Source of the DNA: Alloalcanivorax xenomutans
GTDB lineage: Bacteria > Pseudomonadota > Gammaproteobacteria > Pseudomonadales > Alcanivoracaceae
Direction of reading: 5' to 3'
NCBI RefSeq assembly: GCF_900217905.1
Contig: NZ_OBMO01000005.1
Span: forward strand, 62,001-126,000
DNA: 64,000 bases
In this document: positions 27,001 to 37,160 of the stretch, piece by piece
How positions within the stretch are numbered: the first letter of the stretch is position 1
Layout: every line of letters starts with the position of its first letter
The notes under the pieces: model-generated
Told to the model about the DNA's origin: nothing
The model's input: only the letters and a program-made list of their open reading frames with translations
The model's database searches: none
Program-made: the position numbers and the translations under genes

Positions 27001-27603
27001 AACCTGGCCGCCATCGACGAATATCAGCAACAGTCCGAGCGCAAGCAGTATCTGGATCAGCAGAACGAGGATCTGGAAGACGCGCTGCGTACCCTGGACA
27101 ATGCCATTCGCAAGATCGACCGCGAGACCCGGACCCGCTTCAAGGAGTACTTCGACCGCATCAACAAAGGGCTGCAGGCGCTGTTTCCGAAGGTATTCGG
27201 CGGCGGGCACGCTTACCTGGAGCTGACCGGCGAGGACCTGCTGGATACCGGCGTGGCGATCATGGCGCGGCCGCCGGGCAAGCGCAACAGCACCATTCAC
27301 CTGCTGTCCGGGGGCGAAAAGGCGCTTACCGCCTTGTCGCTGGTGTTCAGTATTTTTGAACTCAACCCGGCACCGTTCTGTCTGTTGGATGAGGTGGACG
27401 CGCCTTTGGACGATGCCAACGTGGGCCGTTTCTGTAATCTGGTGCAGGAGATGTCGTCCCGGGTGCAGTTCATTTATATCACTCACAACAAGATCGCCAT
27501 GGAAATGGCCCACGCTCTGATGGGCGTGACCATGCACGAGCCCGGCGCCTCGCGTCTGGTCTCCGTGGACGTGGAAGAGGCCGCTGAAATGGCGGCCATG
27601 TAG
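24091..27603 (+). CDS. smc: chromosome segregation protein SMC
   Basis: SMC is the large coiled-coil ATPase of bacterial condensin, which organises and segregates the nucleoid with ScpA and ScpB. The 1170 residues show the full plan: N-terminal head with Walker A GPNGCGKSN near residue 32, a long coiled coil (about 170-500), a hinge (about 510-640, including HELDDHPRLADRINV), the returning coiled coil (about 670-1000), and a C-terminal head with signature LSGGEKALTALSL and Walker B CLLDEVDAPLDDANV. It is followed by zipA and ligA, an order known in pseudomonads and relatives. The start ATG is followed directly by the family's RLKSIKLAGFKSFVDPT. Confidence 0.97.
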   Translation: MRLKSIKLAGFKSFVDPTTALFPDNLTAVVGPNGCGKSNIIDAVRWVMGESSAKHLRGESMADVIFNGSNSRKPVAQASIELVFDNAEGKIQGEYGKFSEISVRRLVTRDGQSNYFLNGAKCRRKDISDIFMGTGLGPRSYAIIEQGMISRLIEAKPEELRVYIEEAAGISKYKARRRETENRMRRTRENLERLTDIREELERQLERLSRQAAAAEKYKQYKEEERHKSAQLKALRWQGLDHQVKQLDHVIGELDVSMEAKVAEQRHVDAEIERLREGHNEAQEHFNQVQQHFYALGAEVARLEQSIQHQRERHQQLHEEFEQVRASWKEADEHQRLDGEKLAMLEEQLAELEPRLEESGELQDSATETLTLAEEAMQEWQQEWETFNNRAGESRRQAEVEQSRIQHLEKSIERLRDRMGRLEKEQESLDSGPLATEMRELQEQVAELQMQREESEMSSERLQEEINQLRRQNGDRGRELDEARERLQTLRGRHTSLEALQKAAMGDDGAVSEWLTRHELDDHPRLADRINVAEGWEKAVEAVLGDALQAVAVEGLDQVGDWLADLTHGRVAMVQPGSDAAAGGYTGKTGTPLRDKVSGNAPEGLLAGVYAVEDLPGALSLRGQLSPGESVVTRDGIWLGPDWLRVVREEDQEAGILERRRQLEALEEQIETLTTTVEDLKARLEENREQVAALEEEREEAQRQGSRLSRELGEVNAQVSARQVRLEQITMRQERLGRELEETRGQLEQEQEQIKEARTVLAEALDAMEQDSGEREALLSRRDDYRLRLDDARQQARQHRDQAHQLAMEAQGARTQADALRQNLARLEGQVASLAERKALLESQLSEGGDDLGLELQQQLEEKLELRLEAEQKLADARRKLEEVEHQMRDLEGRRGQFERQAQEVRDAISQKRMLWQELSTRRQTVAEQLGEQHFDLETVLANLPEDANEQAWNQDLEQIAQRIARLGQINLAAIDEYQQQSERKQYLDQQNEDLEDALRTLDNAIRKIDRETRTRFKEYFDRINKGLQALFPKVFGGGHAYLELTGEDLLDTGVAIMARPPGKRNSTIHLLSGGEKALTALSLVFSIFELNPAPFCLLDEVDAPLDDANVGRFCNLVQEMSSRVQFIYITHNKIAMEMAHALMGVTMHEPGASRLVSVDVEEAAEMAAM

Positions 27604-27630
27604 CCGCGGCCAGGTAACAAGAGACAAACA

Positions 27631-27649
27631 GGCCCGGGGCCGCCGGGCC
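27631..27649 (+). terminator. GC hairpin after smc
   Basis: A GGCCCGG/CCGGGCC stem with a 5-base loop starts 27 bases after the smc stop. A T-rich run (TATATTTTTATG) comes only later, so it may be a weak or Rho-assisted terminator. Confidence 0.4.
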
Positions 27650-27837
27650 GTTAAACTGCTTATATTTTTATGTAACCAGGACACGCTCTTAAGAAGTTTT
27701 ACCTTATCGGCGTGAATCGCCCGGCTTCCATGCCGATAGCGCTTTGACAGCGGCGGGCGTGTAGCGAATGATTATCTGAACTGACGTTTAACCCTAATGT
27801 GGTGTCCGCTTGGGGGCACACGCTAAGGAAGGGGCAA

Positions 27838-28773
27838 ATGGGCCTGAATTTGGAAACACTGATCGGCATTCTGGTTATTCTGATTCTGCTGATTCTGGCC
27901 GACGGTGTGCGAAGAATGATCCGCGAACGGCACGGGCGCTTGCGTATGCGCATCGATCGCCGTTTCCGTCGTCCCGCCGGTGACGATGATGAAGAAGACG
28001 ATTTTCTCGACAGCAACCCGGAAGTGATCGGACGTCCCCGGGTGATCCGTCGCGGCGCCGATGGCGCGCCGTTGCCGGAAGATCGCGATGATCCGCCGAT
28101 CATGATGGAAGAAGATGAGGCACCGGACGACATGGCCGGACGGCGGGCGGAGCAGCAGAATCTGTTCGAAGATGAGGCCGAGCCGGAGCCGGAGCCGGAA
28201 GAGTCACTGCCGTCCATGCGCGCGAGCCGGGATCTGCCGGAGGATGAGCTGGAACCGGAACCGGAACCGCAACCGGCTCGTGAGGCCCCGCGGGCCCGTG
28301 CCGAGGCCCGCCAGCCCCATCGTGACGCGCCACCGCCGGAACGGCAGGTGCAGGAGGTGATCGTGTTCCATCTGATCGCGCGCCGCCCGGATCGTTTCGA
28401 CGGCGAGGCGATGCTCCGCTATCTGTTGGAATGCGGCCTGCGCTTCGGCGAGATGAACATCTTCCATCGTCATCGACAGGGCGACGAATATCCGGAATTC
28501 TCCGTGGCCAACGCGGTGGAGCCGGGTACCTTCGATATCCAGACCATGGAAGAGCAGGAATTCGCCGGCATTACTTTCTTCATGCAGTTGCCGGGGCCGC
28601 AAGATCCGTTGGCGGCGCTGGATCGCATGCTCACCACCGGCCGGCGCATGGCTGAAGGGCTGTACGGCGACCTGCGTGACGAGCAGCACAGCGTCTTGAC
28701 GCCGCAGACCATGGAACACCTGCGCCAGCGCGTGCAGGAGTTCGAGCGGCGTCAGCGCGTATCTCATAGCTGA
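27838..28773 (+). CDS. zipA: cell division protein ZipA
   Basis: ZipA anchors FtsZ to the inner membrane in gammaproteobacteria. The 311-residue product starts MGLNLETLIGILVILILLI, a single N-terminal membrane anchor. A highly charged, Pro/Glu-rich linker follows (about 60-170, with repeated EPEPE), and then the ZipA C-terminal domain (about 175-305, VIVFHLIARRPDRFDGEAML and MEEQEFAGITFFMQLPGP) that binds the FtsZ tail. The ATG at 27838 has an AAGGAAGGGG ribosome site; an in-frame start at 27799 would place charged residues before the anchor. It sits between smc and ligA. Confidence 0.95.
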   Translation: MGLNLETLIGILVILILLILADGVRRMIRERHGRLRMRIDRRFRRPAGDDDEEDDFLDSNPEVIGRPRVIRRGADGAPLPEDRDDPPIMMEEDEAPDDMAGRRAEQQNLFEDEAEPEPEPEESLPSMRASRDLPEDELEPEPEPQPAREAPRARAEARQPHRDAPPPERQVQEVIVFHLIARRPDRFDGEAMLRYLLECGLRFGEMNIFHRHRQGDEYPEFSVANAVEPGTFDIQTMEEQEFAGITFFMQLPGPQDPLAALDRMLTTGRRMAEGLYGDLRDEQHSVLTPQTMEHLRQRVQEFERRQRVSHS

Positions 28774-28794
28774 GGTCGGAGGCCTCAAGGCCAC

Positions 28795-28908
28795 TGTGGG
28801 AGCTTGCCTTGCAAGCGAATCTGTTGCGCAGAGGCCAATTCGCTTGCAAGGCAAGCTCCTACAGCGGCTTCGTAGCAAAATCCGTAGGAGCCAGCCTTGC
28901 TGGCGAAT
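28795..28908. repeat. REPIN-like inverted repeats between zipA and ligA
   Basis: GTGGGAGCTTGCCTTGCAAG (continuing CGAAT) is followed, 17 bases on, by its reverse complement ending CTCCTACA. Next come GCGGCTTCGTAG and half an element, GTAGGAGCCAGCCTTGCTGG. Arms and linker match the arrays at 34.4 kb. Confidence 0.75.
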
Positions 28909-28939
28909 TCGGGTTAAAACCGCCCCCCAGCGCCTGTAG

Positions 28940-31276
<2,337 letters not shown>

Positions 31277-31290
31277 GGCGGGATGCCGCG

Positions 31291-31385
31291 GTGGGAGCCT
31301 GCCTGTTGGCGAATGCGGTCTCTGGTGTGAGGTGTTCGCTTGCAGCGGCCCGCCGCCCGGACAAGCTCCCACAGTGGCTTCGTAG
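31291..31385. repeat. degenerate REPIN-like element after ligA
   Basis: GTGGGAGCCTGCCTGTTGGC and the opposite-facing GACAAGCTCCCACAGTGGCT (with TCGTAG after it) flank TTCGCTTGCAGCGG. The two arms are from the same repeat family but from different subtypes, so the palindrome is imperfect. Confidence 0.6.
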
Positions 31386-31473
31386 TCCGGTCCGTGGGCC
31401 GCACGCGATTCCCGTTTTCCCTTTCCGGAGGCCAACCGCTACCATGTCGCAAACCGGAATTCCGAGGTTACCC

Positions 31474-32052
31474 ATGCGAGCCCTGTTGTTGGCGCTGTTG
31501 CTGGTCGGACTGGCGGGCTGCGCGTCCACCCCGACCCAGACCGAAAACGTTTGCGCCGTGTTCGATCAGAAAGGGGGGTGGTTCAATAACTGGTACAAGG
31601 CCGCCAAGCGTACCGAGAAGGAATTCGGTGTGCCGGTACCGATCCTGATGGCGACGATCTACAAGGAATCCGGCTTCCAGGCCCGGATCAAACCGCCGCG
31701 CACCAAATTGTTGTGGATCATCCCCTGGAAACGCCCTTCCAGCGCCTACGGCTATCCGCAGGCGCTGGACGGCACCTGGGCCTGGTACCAGAAGGAAACC
31801 GGTCGCCGGGGGGCCAAGCGCTCCGACTTCGCCGACGCGGTGCACTTCGTCGGCTGGTACCACTACCAGAGCCATGTGCGTAATGGCATCCCGTTGAACG
31901 ACGCCTACCACCTGTACTTGGCTTATTACGCCGGCCACGGCGGCTATTCTCGCGGCGTATGGAAAAACAAACCCTACATGCAACGATCCGCCCGCCGGGC
32001 CGCCGCCATGGCCGATCAGTACCGGGCGCAGATGGCCCGTTGCGGGCGTTGA
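31474..32052 (+). CDS. transglycosylase SLT-domain lipoprotein
   Basis: The 192-residue protein has a lipoprotein signal (MRALLLALLLVGLAGC). The mature domain has PVPILMATIYKESGFQARI, where the glutamate in YKESG is the expected catalytic acid of lytic transglycosylases, and SAYGYPQALDGTWAWYQKET and YLAYYAGHGGYSRG motifs of the lysozyme-like fold. It probably cuts peptidoglycan from the periplasmic face of a membrane. The ATG at 31474 has GAGG seven bases upstream; an ATG at 31444 would add ten residues before the signal. It precedes yheU by nine bases, likely one operon. Confidence 0.85.
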   Translation: MRALLLALLLVGLAGCASTPTQTENVCAVFDQKGGWFNNWYKAAKRTEKEFGVPVPILMATIYKESGFQARIKPPRTKLLWIIPWKRPSSAYGYPQALDGTWAWYQKETGRRGAKRSDFADAVHFVGWYHYQSHVRNGIPLNDAYHLYLAYYAGHGGYSRGVWKNKPYMQRSARRAAAMADQYRAQMARCGR

Positions 32053-32061
32053 GGAGGGTAA

Positions 32062-32274
32062 ATGCCGATTGAAGTGCCCTGGCGGGAAGTGAGTGCCGAG
32101 ACCCTCACCAATCTGATCGAGGAATACGTGACCCGTGACGGCACCGATTACGGTGAGCAGGAAGTGCCGCTGGCCACCAAGGTGGAGCAGGTGCGCCGTA
32201 TGCTGGAGCGGGGCGAGTGCCGGCTGATGTTCGATGAAGCCACCGAGTCCGTGGACCTGGTTATGGTGTCCTGA
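32062..32274 (+). CDS. yheU: YheU family protein (UPF0270)
   Basis: This is a 70-residue soluble protein. IEVPWREVSAETLTNLIEEY, TRDGTDYGEQE and LATKVEQVRRMLERGE match the small YheU/UPF0270 family, whose members are about 70-75 residues and widespread in gammaproteobacteria. The function is unknown. It follows the transglycosylase gene after nine bases, with a GAGGAGGG ribosome site overlapping the intergenic space. Confidence 0.88.
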   Translation: MPIEVPWREVSAETLTNLIEEYVTRDGTDYGEQEVPLATKVEQVRRMLERGECRLMFDEATESVDLVMVS

Positions 32275-32378
32275 GAGGGCCGCTGGTCAGTTCTATCCAA
32301 AATCGCTGTGGACGCTTGCCCGGACAAGCTCCCACGGAAAGGACTACGATATACCGAAGCCAGCAGAGCAAATCGTTC

Positions 32379-34253
32379 CTACGCCCGCCGGGGCCGCTTC
32401 TTGCGCCGCTGGCGGTGCAGGAAACGCACCGGCGCCAGGGCTTCCGCCAGAGTGTCATCCACCGGCAGCGGCAAGCCGCTAAGCCGGTCCGCCAGCAGAT
32501 CCGCGCACAAGGGCGTGCCGGTGATACCCCGGCTGCCGTGAGCCAGGTTCAGCCAAACGCCGGGCGCTTCATCCAGAATCGGACCCAGCACCCGGGGCTG
32601 CGGGCCGCACAGTGGCAGGAAGTCGTTGCTTTGGCAGCGGAACGCCACCCGCCGATCCACCACTTCGATGTGCTCGCCGCCCAGTTCCCGCCACGCTTCC
32701 GGTAAGTACTGCTTCAGCTGCAGCAGATTCACCTGATCGTGATGGTCACTGGGCCGGGGGTTGTCATCGTGCAGATCGAAGGTGGCGCCGACACAATGCA
32801 GGCCGTCCACCGCCGGGGTCAGGTAGCCGCCATGGCAGCGGGCCTGTTGCCACTTGGCGCTGGCTTCGGTGGCCCGGCAGTAGCTGACCTGCCCGCGAAT
32901 GATCTTGAGCGGCAGCCAATGCAGGTCGTCGAAACGGCGGGCCTGGGCGGCGGTGGCCAGGATCAGCGTGTCGCCCTCCAACTCACCGCCTCCCTGCACG
33001 GACACACGCACCGGGTCGCCGGCCACATAACCGGTGATTTTGTCCCGGCGCACTTCGATGGCCGGATGATCCAGCAGCGTTTCGCACCAGGCGCCCGGGC
33101 GCAGATAGCCGCCGCCGGCGAGCAGCATGCCGCCATCTTCCCGGGGCCTCAGCAGGGTATCGGGCCAGACCTCGCTTTGCAGGGCCCCGTTCAGTTTGTC
33201 CTGCTGACGTTGGTCCACCGGATACTGCACCACGCCGTTCAGACGGCCCTGTTCCGGATTGGGAAATTCAAACCGGTTCAGCCAGCGCAGTGCGTGCACG
33301 TAACTCATCTGATAGAAGCGGTTCTGCGGTGTCAGATGAGCACTGGGTGTTGAGTAGACCACGCCGGCCAGATTGCCGGAGGCGCCTTGGGCAATGCCGG
33401 CCGGGTCCAGCACCGTTACCCGCCAGCCCCGTTCGGCCAGTGCCCGGGCGCTGCTGGCGCCGGCCAGACCGGCCCCGGCGATCACCGCGTGGCCACGCTG
33501 CCAGTGCCGGGCGGTCCAGTTGTCGTCGCCGAATTCGCCCACCGCCATGTGGCGTTTATGGCCGAAGCCGTCGATGCGGCGCACCTGAAAGCCCGCTTCC
33601 TGCAAGCCGCGACGCACCTCACCGGCGGCGGTGAAGGTGGCGAAAGTGGCGCCGGGGCGGCTCAGCCGGGCCAATTGCCGGAACAGCTCCGGCTGCCACA
33701 TGTGCGGATTGCGGGACGGCGCGAAGCCGTCCAGGAACCAGGCGTCCACGGTACTGTGGCAATGCCGCCACTGGGCGGTGGCCTCGCCGTACATTAGAGT
33801 GAGGCGCACACGTGGGTGCAGTTGCAGGCGATGGTAGCCGGGGCAGGGCGGCGGGTACTGCCGCTGCAAGGGCGCCACCAGATCGGCCAGATCCGGCCAG
33901 TGGGCCAGGGCGCGGGCCAGATCCTCGGCGTGCAGGGGATGCTTTTCCACCGACAGCAGATCCAGCAGGGTATCTTCCGGCGCCAGTCGCAGGAACAGGC
34001 GCGCCGCCAACAGCATGTTCAGGCCGGTGCCGAAACCGGTTTCGCCGATAACGAAATGCTGCCCGGGGCGCAGCGTCCGGAAGCGCTCCCGCAAGCGGTT
34101 GCCTTGCAGGAATACGTAATCGCTTTCCGCCATGCCGTCCTGACGGGAGAAGTACGGATCGTCGAAATCCGTCGCCACCGGCGTGTCCGCCTGCCAATCC
34201 AGCCGGGCCGGTTGCAGGGGTTCGAAGTCACCGTTGGATTCGCCGTTGGACAT
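32379..34253 (-). CDS. mnmC: bifunctional tRNA mnm5s2U34 biosynthesis protein MnmC
   Basis: MnmC completes 5-methylaminomethyl-2-thiouridine at tRNA position 34. The N-terminal half (1-240) is the SAM-dependent methyltransferase MnmD, with RLDWQADTPVATDFDDPYFS and the SAM loop FVIGETGFGTGLNML. The C-terminal half (about 260-600) is the FAD-dependent MnmC(o) oxidoreductase with the Rossmann GAGLAGASSARALAERGW and an FAD-family C-terminal HGSRGITG. The total of 624 residues is normal for the fused form. It is on the minus strand, convergent with yheU. Downstream functional partners cmoA and cmoB, also wobble-uridine enzymes, lie 12 kb away. Confidence 0.95.
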   Translation of the reverse strand: MSNGESNGDFEPLQPARLDWQADTPVATDFDDPYFSRQDGMAESDYVFLQGNRLRERFRTLRPGQHFVIGETGFGTGLNMLLAARLFLRLAPEDTLLDLLSVEKHPLHAEDLARALAHWPDLADLVAPLQRQYPPPCPGYHRLQLHPRVRLTLMYGEATAQWRHCHSTVDAWFLDGFAPSRNPHMWQPELFRQLARLSRPGATFATFTAAGEVRRGLQEAGFQVRRIDGFGHKRHMAVGEFGDDNWTARHWQRGHAVIAGAGLAGASSARALAERGWRVTVLDPAGIAQGASGNLAGVVYSTPSAHLTPQNRFYQMSYVHALRWLNRFEFPNPEQGRLNGVVQYPVDQRQQDKLNGALQSEVWPDTLLRPREDGGMLLAGGGYLRPGAWCETLLDHPAIEVRRDKITGYVAGDPVRVSVQGGGELEGDTLILATAAQARRFDDLHWLPLKIIRGQVSYCRATEASAKWQQARCHGGYLTPAVDGLHCVGATFDLHDDNPRPSDHHDQVNLLQLKQYLPEAWRELGGEHIEVVDRRVAFRCQSNDFLPLCGPQPRVLGPILDEAPGVWLNLAHGSRGITGTPLCADLLADRLSGLPLPVDDTLAEALAPVRFLHRQRRKKRPRRA

Positions 34254-34348
34254 GGGCGGAGGCTCTCCTCAGAATTGGGCTGTCGATCGCGCCGGCGAGT
34301 TTATCACGATGCGAGTCTGGCGTTTGCACGGAACCAGGAGTAACCACG

Positions 34349-34628
34349 AAGCCGCTGTGGGAAGCTTGCCTGCAAGCGAATGGGGTTCATTCGATGCATG
34401 GCGATATTCGCTTGCAGGCAAGCTCCCACAGCGGCTTCGTAGCAGGATCTGTGGGGGCCAGCCTGCTGGCGAATGGGGTTCATTCGATGCTTGGCGATAT
34501 TCGCTTGCAGGCAAGCTTCCCACAGCGGCTTCGTAGCAGGATCTGTGGGAGCCAGCCTGCTGGCGAATGCCGGTCCTCCGGTGTTGGCACATTCGCTTGC
34601 AGGCAAGCTCCCACAGTGGCTTCGTAGC
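34349..34628. repeat. tandem array of three REPIN-like units
   Basis: Three head-to-tail units of about 86-100 bases (34349-34448, 34449-34542, 34543-34628) fill most of the 410-base gap between mnmC and the AEC gene. Each unit has a left arm such as CTGTGGGAGCCAGCCTGCTG (continuing GCGAAT), a variable middle (two share GGGGTTCATTCGATGC), and the right arm ATTCGCTTGCAGGCAAGCTC, followed by CCACAGCGGCTTCGTAG. No gene is visible in this gap. Confidence 0.85.
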
Positions 34629-34663
34629 TAGTTGTTCGTGATTTCTGAACTCGGGAGATAGCT

Positions 34664-35533
34664 TTGATCTGGTCAGTAATGGCGCCGGTGGTGGCCTGTG
34701 CCGGCGTCGGTTATTTCTGGGGGCGTAGCGGACGTCCCTACGACATTGCCATGGTCAGCACGCTGGTGACCACCGTGGCCACACCGTGCCTGATCGTTGC
34801 TACGTTGGGTAAAACCGGACTGTCGCTGACGGCGCTGATGGAAATGGCCGGGCTTTACGCGGCGGTGTTCATCGGTACCGCGCTGGTCGCGCTGGCGGTG
34901 ATTCGTATCAGTGGCCGCTCGCCACGGGTGTTTCTGCCGGCCATGTTGTTTCCCAACACCGGCAACATGGGGCTGCCATTGTGTCTGCTCGCGTTTGGTG
35001 ACCACGGTCTGGCGTTGGCGCTGGCCTGGATGATGCTGTCGTCGGTATTGCAATTCTCCTTCGGCCTGGCGGTGGTCAGTGGCCAGGGGATATCGCGCAA
35101 GCTGTTCATGCACCCGATTCTGATATCGGTGGTGATCGCTTTGATCATGGTGATTTTTCGTATCCGCTTACCGGAGTGGCTGTTCAACAGTGTCAGCCTG
35201 ATTGGCGATCTGGTGATTCCGATGATGTTGATCACCCTGGGCGTGTCCCTGTCGCAACTGCGCGTCAATGACCTTGGCCCCGGCGCCGCGTTTGCCGTAT
35301 TGCGACTGGGCGCGGGATTCGTGTTGGCCTGGCTGATCTGTGCAGTGACCGGCACCGAAGGCATGGTGCGCGGCGTTGTGTTGATCCAATCCACCATGCC
35401 GGTGGCGGTGTTCAATTACCTGTTGGCGCAGACGTACCGCCAGGGCCCGGAGCAGGTGGCGGCCATGGTCATGTGTTCCACCGCCTTGTCGTTCGTGACT
35501 CTGCCGCTGTTACTGATGGTGGCGATGGGATAG
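34664..35533 (+). CDS. AEC family transporter (auxin efflux carrier-like permease)
   Basis: The 289-residue inner-membrane protein has about ten hydrophobic helices split into two halves, like AEC (PF03547) carriers that move malonate, other small organic acids or auxin. MLFPNTGNMGLPLCLLAFGD is the family's conserved N-terminal-half motif (PN-GNMG-P), and the C-terminal half has VVLIQSTMPVAVFNYLLA. The start is a TTG at 34664 with GGGAGA six bases upstream; the REPIN array lies in front. The substrate cannot be told from sequence. Confidence 0.88.
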   Translation: MIWSVMAPVVACAGVGYFWGRSGRPYDIAMVSTLVTTVATPCLIVATLGKTGLSLTALMEMAGLYAAVFIGTALVALAVIRISGRSPRVFLPAMLFPNTGNMGLPLCLLAFGDHGLALALAWMMLSSVLQFSFGLAVVSGQGISRKLFMHPILISVVIALIMVIFRIRLPEWLFNSVSLIGDLVIPMMLITLGVSLSQLRVNDLGPGAAFAVLRLGAGFVLAWLICAVTGTEGMVRGVVLIQSTMPVAVFNYLLAQTYRQGPEQVAAMVMCSTALSFVTLPLLLMVAMG

Positions 35534-35591
35534 AGCGGTCCGCGCGGGCCGGTGTACAGGCCGGGGGGCAGCGGTGTATAACTGGCGCCGG

Positions 35592-35614
35592 AAGGCCGGT
35601 TTCCGGCTTTCATT
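35592..35614 (+). terminator. weak hairpin after the AEC gene
   Basis: AAGGCCGG pairs with CCGGCTTT (one mismatch) around TTT and is followed by CATTTTC. It lies 59 bases after the AEC stop and just ahead of the next gene's ribosome site. Confidence 0.35.
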
Positions 35615-35631
35615 TTCATGCGGGAAGAATA

Positions 35632-35886
35632 ATGAATATCAAAGTGCTGACCATGTTGAGCGGGGCGATTTTGTTGAGTGGCTGTTTCGGCGGGGACGGA
35701 GGCGACAGTCATCAGAACACTCAAGCGGTTGCCAATACCCAGCCTGGCGCGCGTATCGTGCCGGCGGATCAGGTCATGAGTAGCGGCCGTCACCGTAATG
35801 AAGTCCAGGCCCCCAATGGCGCCGCGTCGGTTCAGGCCAGCAGCGAGAATTTCTCGGCCACCACGGAAGTTTCGGTGATTCGCTGA
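35632..35886 (+). CDS. small lipoprotein
   Basis: The 84-residue product begins MNIKVLTMLSGAILLSGC, an ideal lipoprotein signal. The mature part is Asp/Gly-rich (FGGDGGDSHQNTQ) and has low complexity, with no recognised domain. The ATG at 35632 has GGGAAGAA just upstream; longer in-frame starts read through intergenic sequence and are rejected. It is 19 bases ahead of the DUF6916-like gene and may be co-transcribed with it. Function unknown. Confidence 0.65.
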   Translation: MNIKVLTMLSGAILLSGCFGGDGGDSHQNTQAVANTQPGARIVPADQVMSSGRHRNEVQAPNGAASVQASSENFSATTEVSVIR

Positions 35887-35905
35887 CGTTGCCAGGGGGA
35901 ACGCG

Positions 35906-36211
35906 ATGATAACGTTGCAACAGTGGCGGGATTGTGAGGGGCAACCATTCACTTTGCCTGACGGTAACATTCTGGTTCTGGAGTCGGTGTCCATGCCGGT
36001 GGCGCCGGACGGCTGGGAGTGCTTTTCGCTGCTGTTCGCGGCGCCCTGCGAACTGGAGCAAGGCATGCGGACACTGCGCCATCCAACGTTGGGTGAGGAG
36101 GCCGTGTTTCTGGTTCCGTTGGGCCCTTTCGGCGCCACCGACGGTGCGCAGCGCTTCGAGGCGGTGTTCAATCGCCGGGCCGCCAAAATCGTGCGTCAGC
36201 GGACTGAGTGA
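35906..36211 (+). CDS. DUF6916-like small soluble protein
   Basis: This is a 101-residue soluble protein. The pattern QPFTLPDGNILVLESV, WECFSLLFAAPCELEQGMRT, LRHPTLGEEAVFLVPLGP and YEAVFN-like FEAVFNRRA is what I know from the DUF6916 family, small proteins that often lie near phage-tail-collar (microcystin-dependent MdpB-like) genes. No such collar gene is seen here, so the context does not help. No signal peptide is present. The assignment is from memory of the pattern and is moderate. Confidence 0.6.
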   Translation: MITLQQWRDCEGQPFTLPDGNILVLESVSMPVAPDGWECFSLLFAAPCELEQGMRTLRHPTLGEEAVFLVPLGPFGATDGAQRFEAVFNRRAAKIVRQRTE

Positions 36212-36392
36212 TAGAGACGGGGTTCGTCCATCCATAAAACGCCCCCCAGGGCGCCCTGTGCATTTAATGTTTGGCCGTGTCTGTCTTTACTTCTTTGTCT
36301 TTACCACTTTGCCAGGGCGGGAGCGGGAAGGGCATACCCTAAACAGGGAGGGTCATTTGGGAAGGGTATTGGCGTGGCGGCGAGAAACCCGG

Positions 36393-36995
36393 CTACTCAT
36401 GGGGTTTGGTCTGCGCGGCGCGAAACTCCGCCTGGGCCCGCTTGAGCAATAGCAACAGCCAGCGGCTGTTCTGGTCCCGCGAATAGCCCTCGAACAGCAA
36501 AAAATGGTCGCCCATGTGCATCAGCAGCAGCGCCTGGTCACGACGGTTACCGTTGTTGTCCAACCAGTGCCAGCGGCTGCTGGCGGTGGCATGGCCTTCC
36601 AGATCGAACAGCCGCTCCTCGTCCACGGTGAGCGACAGATCCGGGCGTTGCATAAGGTGATCCAGGCGCCGTTGCCGCAGTTGACCGTAGCGGCCGGACA
36701 CTGCCCGTCGCGGTGACATCCGTTCCCAGCCTCCCGGCATCGGCACCACCGTCACGGTGACGCGTTCGCCGGCCGGGGCCGGCAGGCGGTAACGCCACTG
36801 GCGCCGCCGTGGCGCGGTAATCTCGCCATCGGCTTCCAGGCCGGCCAGGGTCTTCGGCGTGCGGAAGCGGTGCACGTCCCAGTCGGGATCCTCAGCCAGC
36901 AAACGAGGAGGTGACGAGGTCTGGGTAATGTTCTGACAACCGCTCAATCCCAAGGCGAACAGCAGGAAAGTAAAAAAAAGAATCCTCACGGGCAC
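36393..36995 (-). CDS. putative lipoprotein
   Basis: The 200-residue product starts with a GTG at 36995 and carries a lipoprotein signal (VRILFFTFLLFALGLSGC). The mature part has WDVHRFRTPKTLAGLEADG and an Arg-rich middle (RQRRLDHLMQRPDLSLTVD), ending with HMGDHFLLFEGYSRDQNS. No domain is recognised. A longer in-frame extension to 37715 exists but lies antisense to the histidine-kinase gene and is rejected. It is divergent from the histidine kinase. Confidence 0.6.
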   Translation of the reverse strand: MPVRILFFTFLLFALGLSGCQNITQTSSPPRLLAEDPDWDVHRFRTPKTLAGLEADGEITAPRRRQWRYRLPAPAGERVTVTVVPMPGGWERMSPRRAVSGRYGQLRQRRLDHLMQRPDLSLTVDEERLFDLEGHATASSRWHWLDNNGNRRDQALLLMHMGDHFLLFEGYSRDQNSRWLLLLLKRAQAEFRAAQTKPHE

Positions 36996-37160
36996 GGTGG
37001 TTCCGTCGTTATGGATGAAGCGCCTATGATGACATAGTCGTTCCCGCCGCGGCTGCCCGCGGGCGCACAGTGTGCGGCGATGCGTCGTCATCGTCGGTGA
37101 TGGATGGCACAATGGAACGGCTCGGGAAGAGCACCGGTTGGCCCTGGATGGGAGAAGCGG

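Noticed and set aside
25270-27684. 804-codon minus-strand ORF inside smc
   Set aside because: Antisense to the coiled-coil part of SMC; Leu/Gln-rich repeat pattern is the reverse reading of Glu/Gln coiled coil.
34349-34628. CRISPR-like repeat array
   Set aside because: The units are palindromic REP pairs with arms in both orientations and near-identical middles, not direct repeats with unique spacers.
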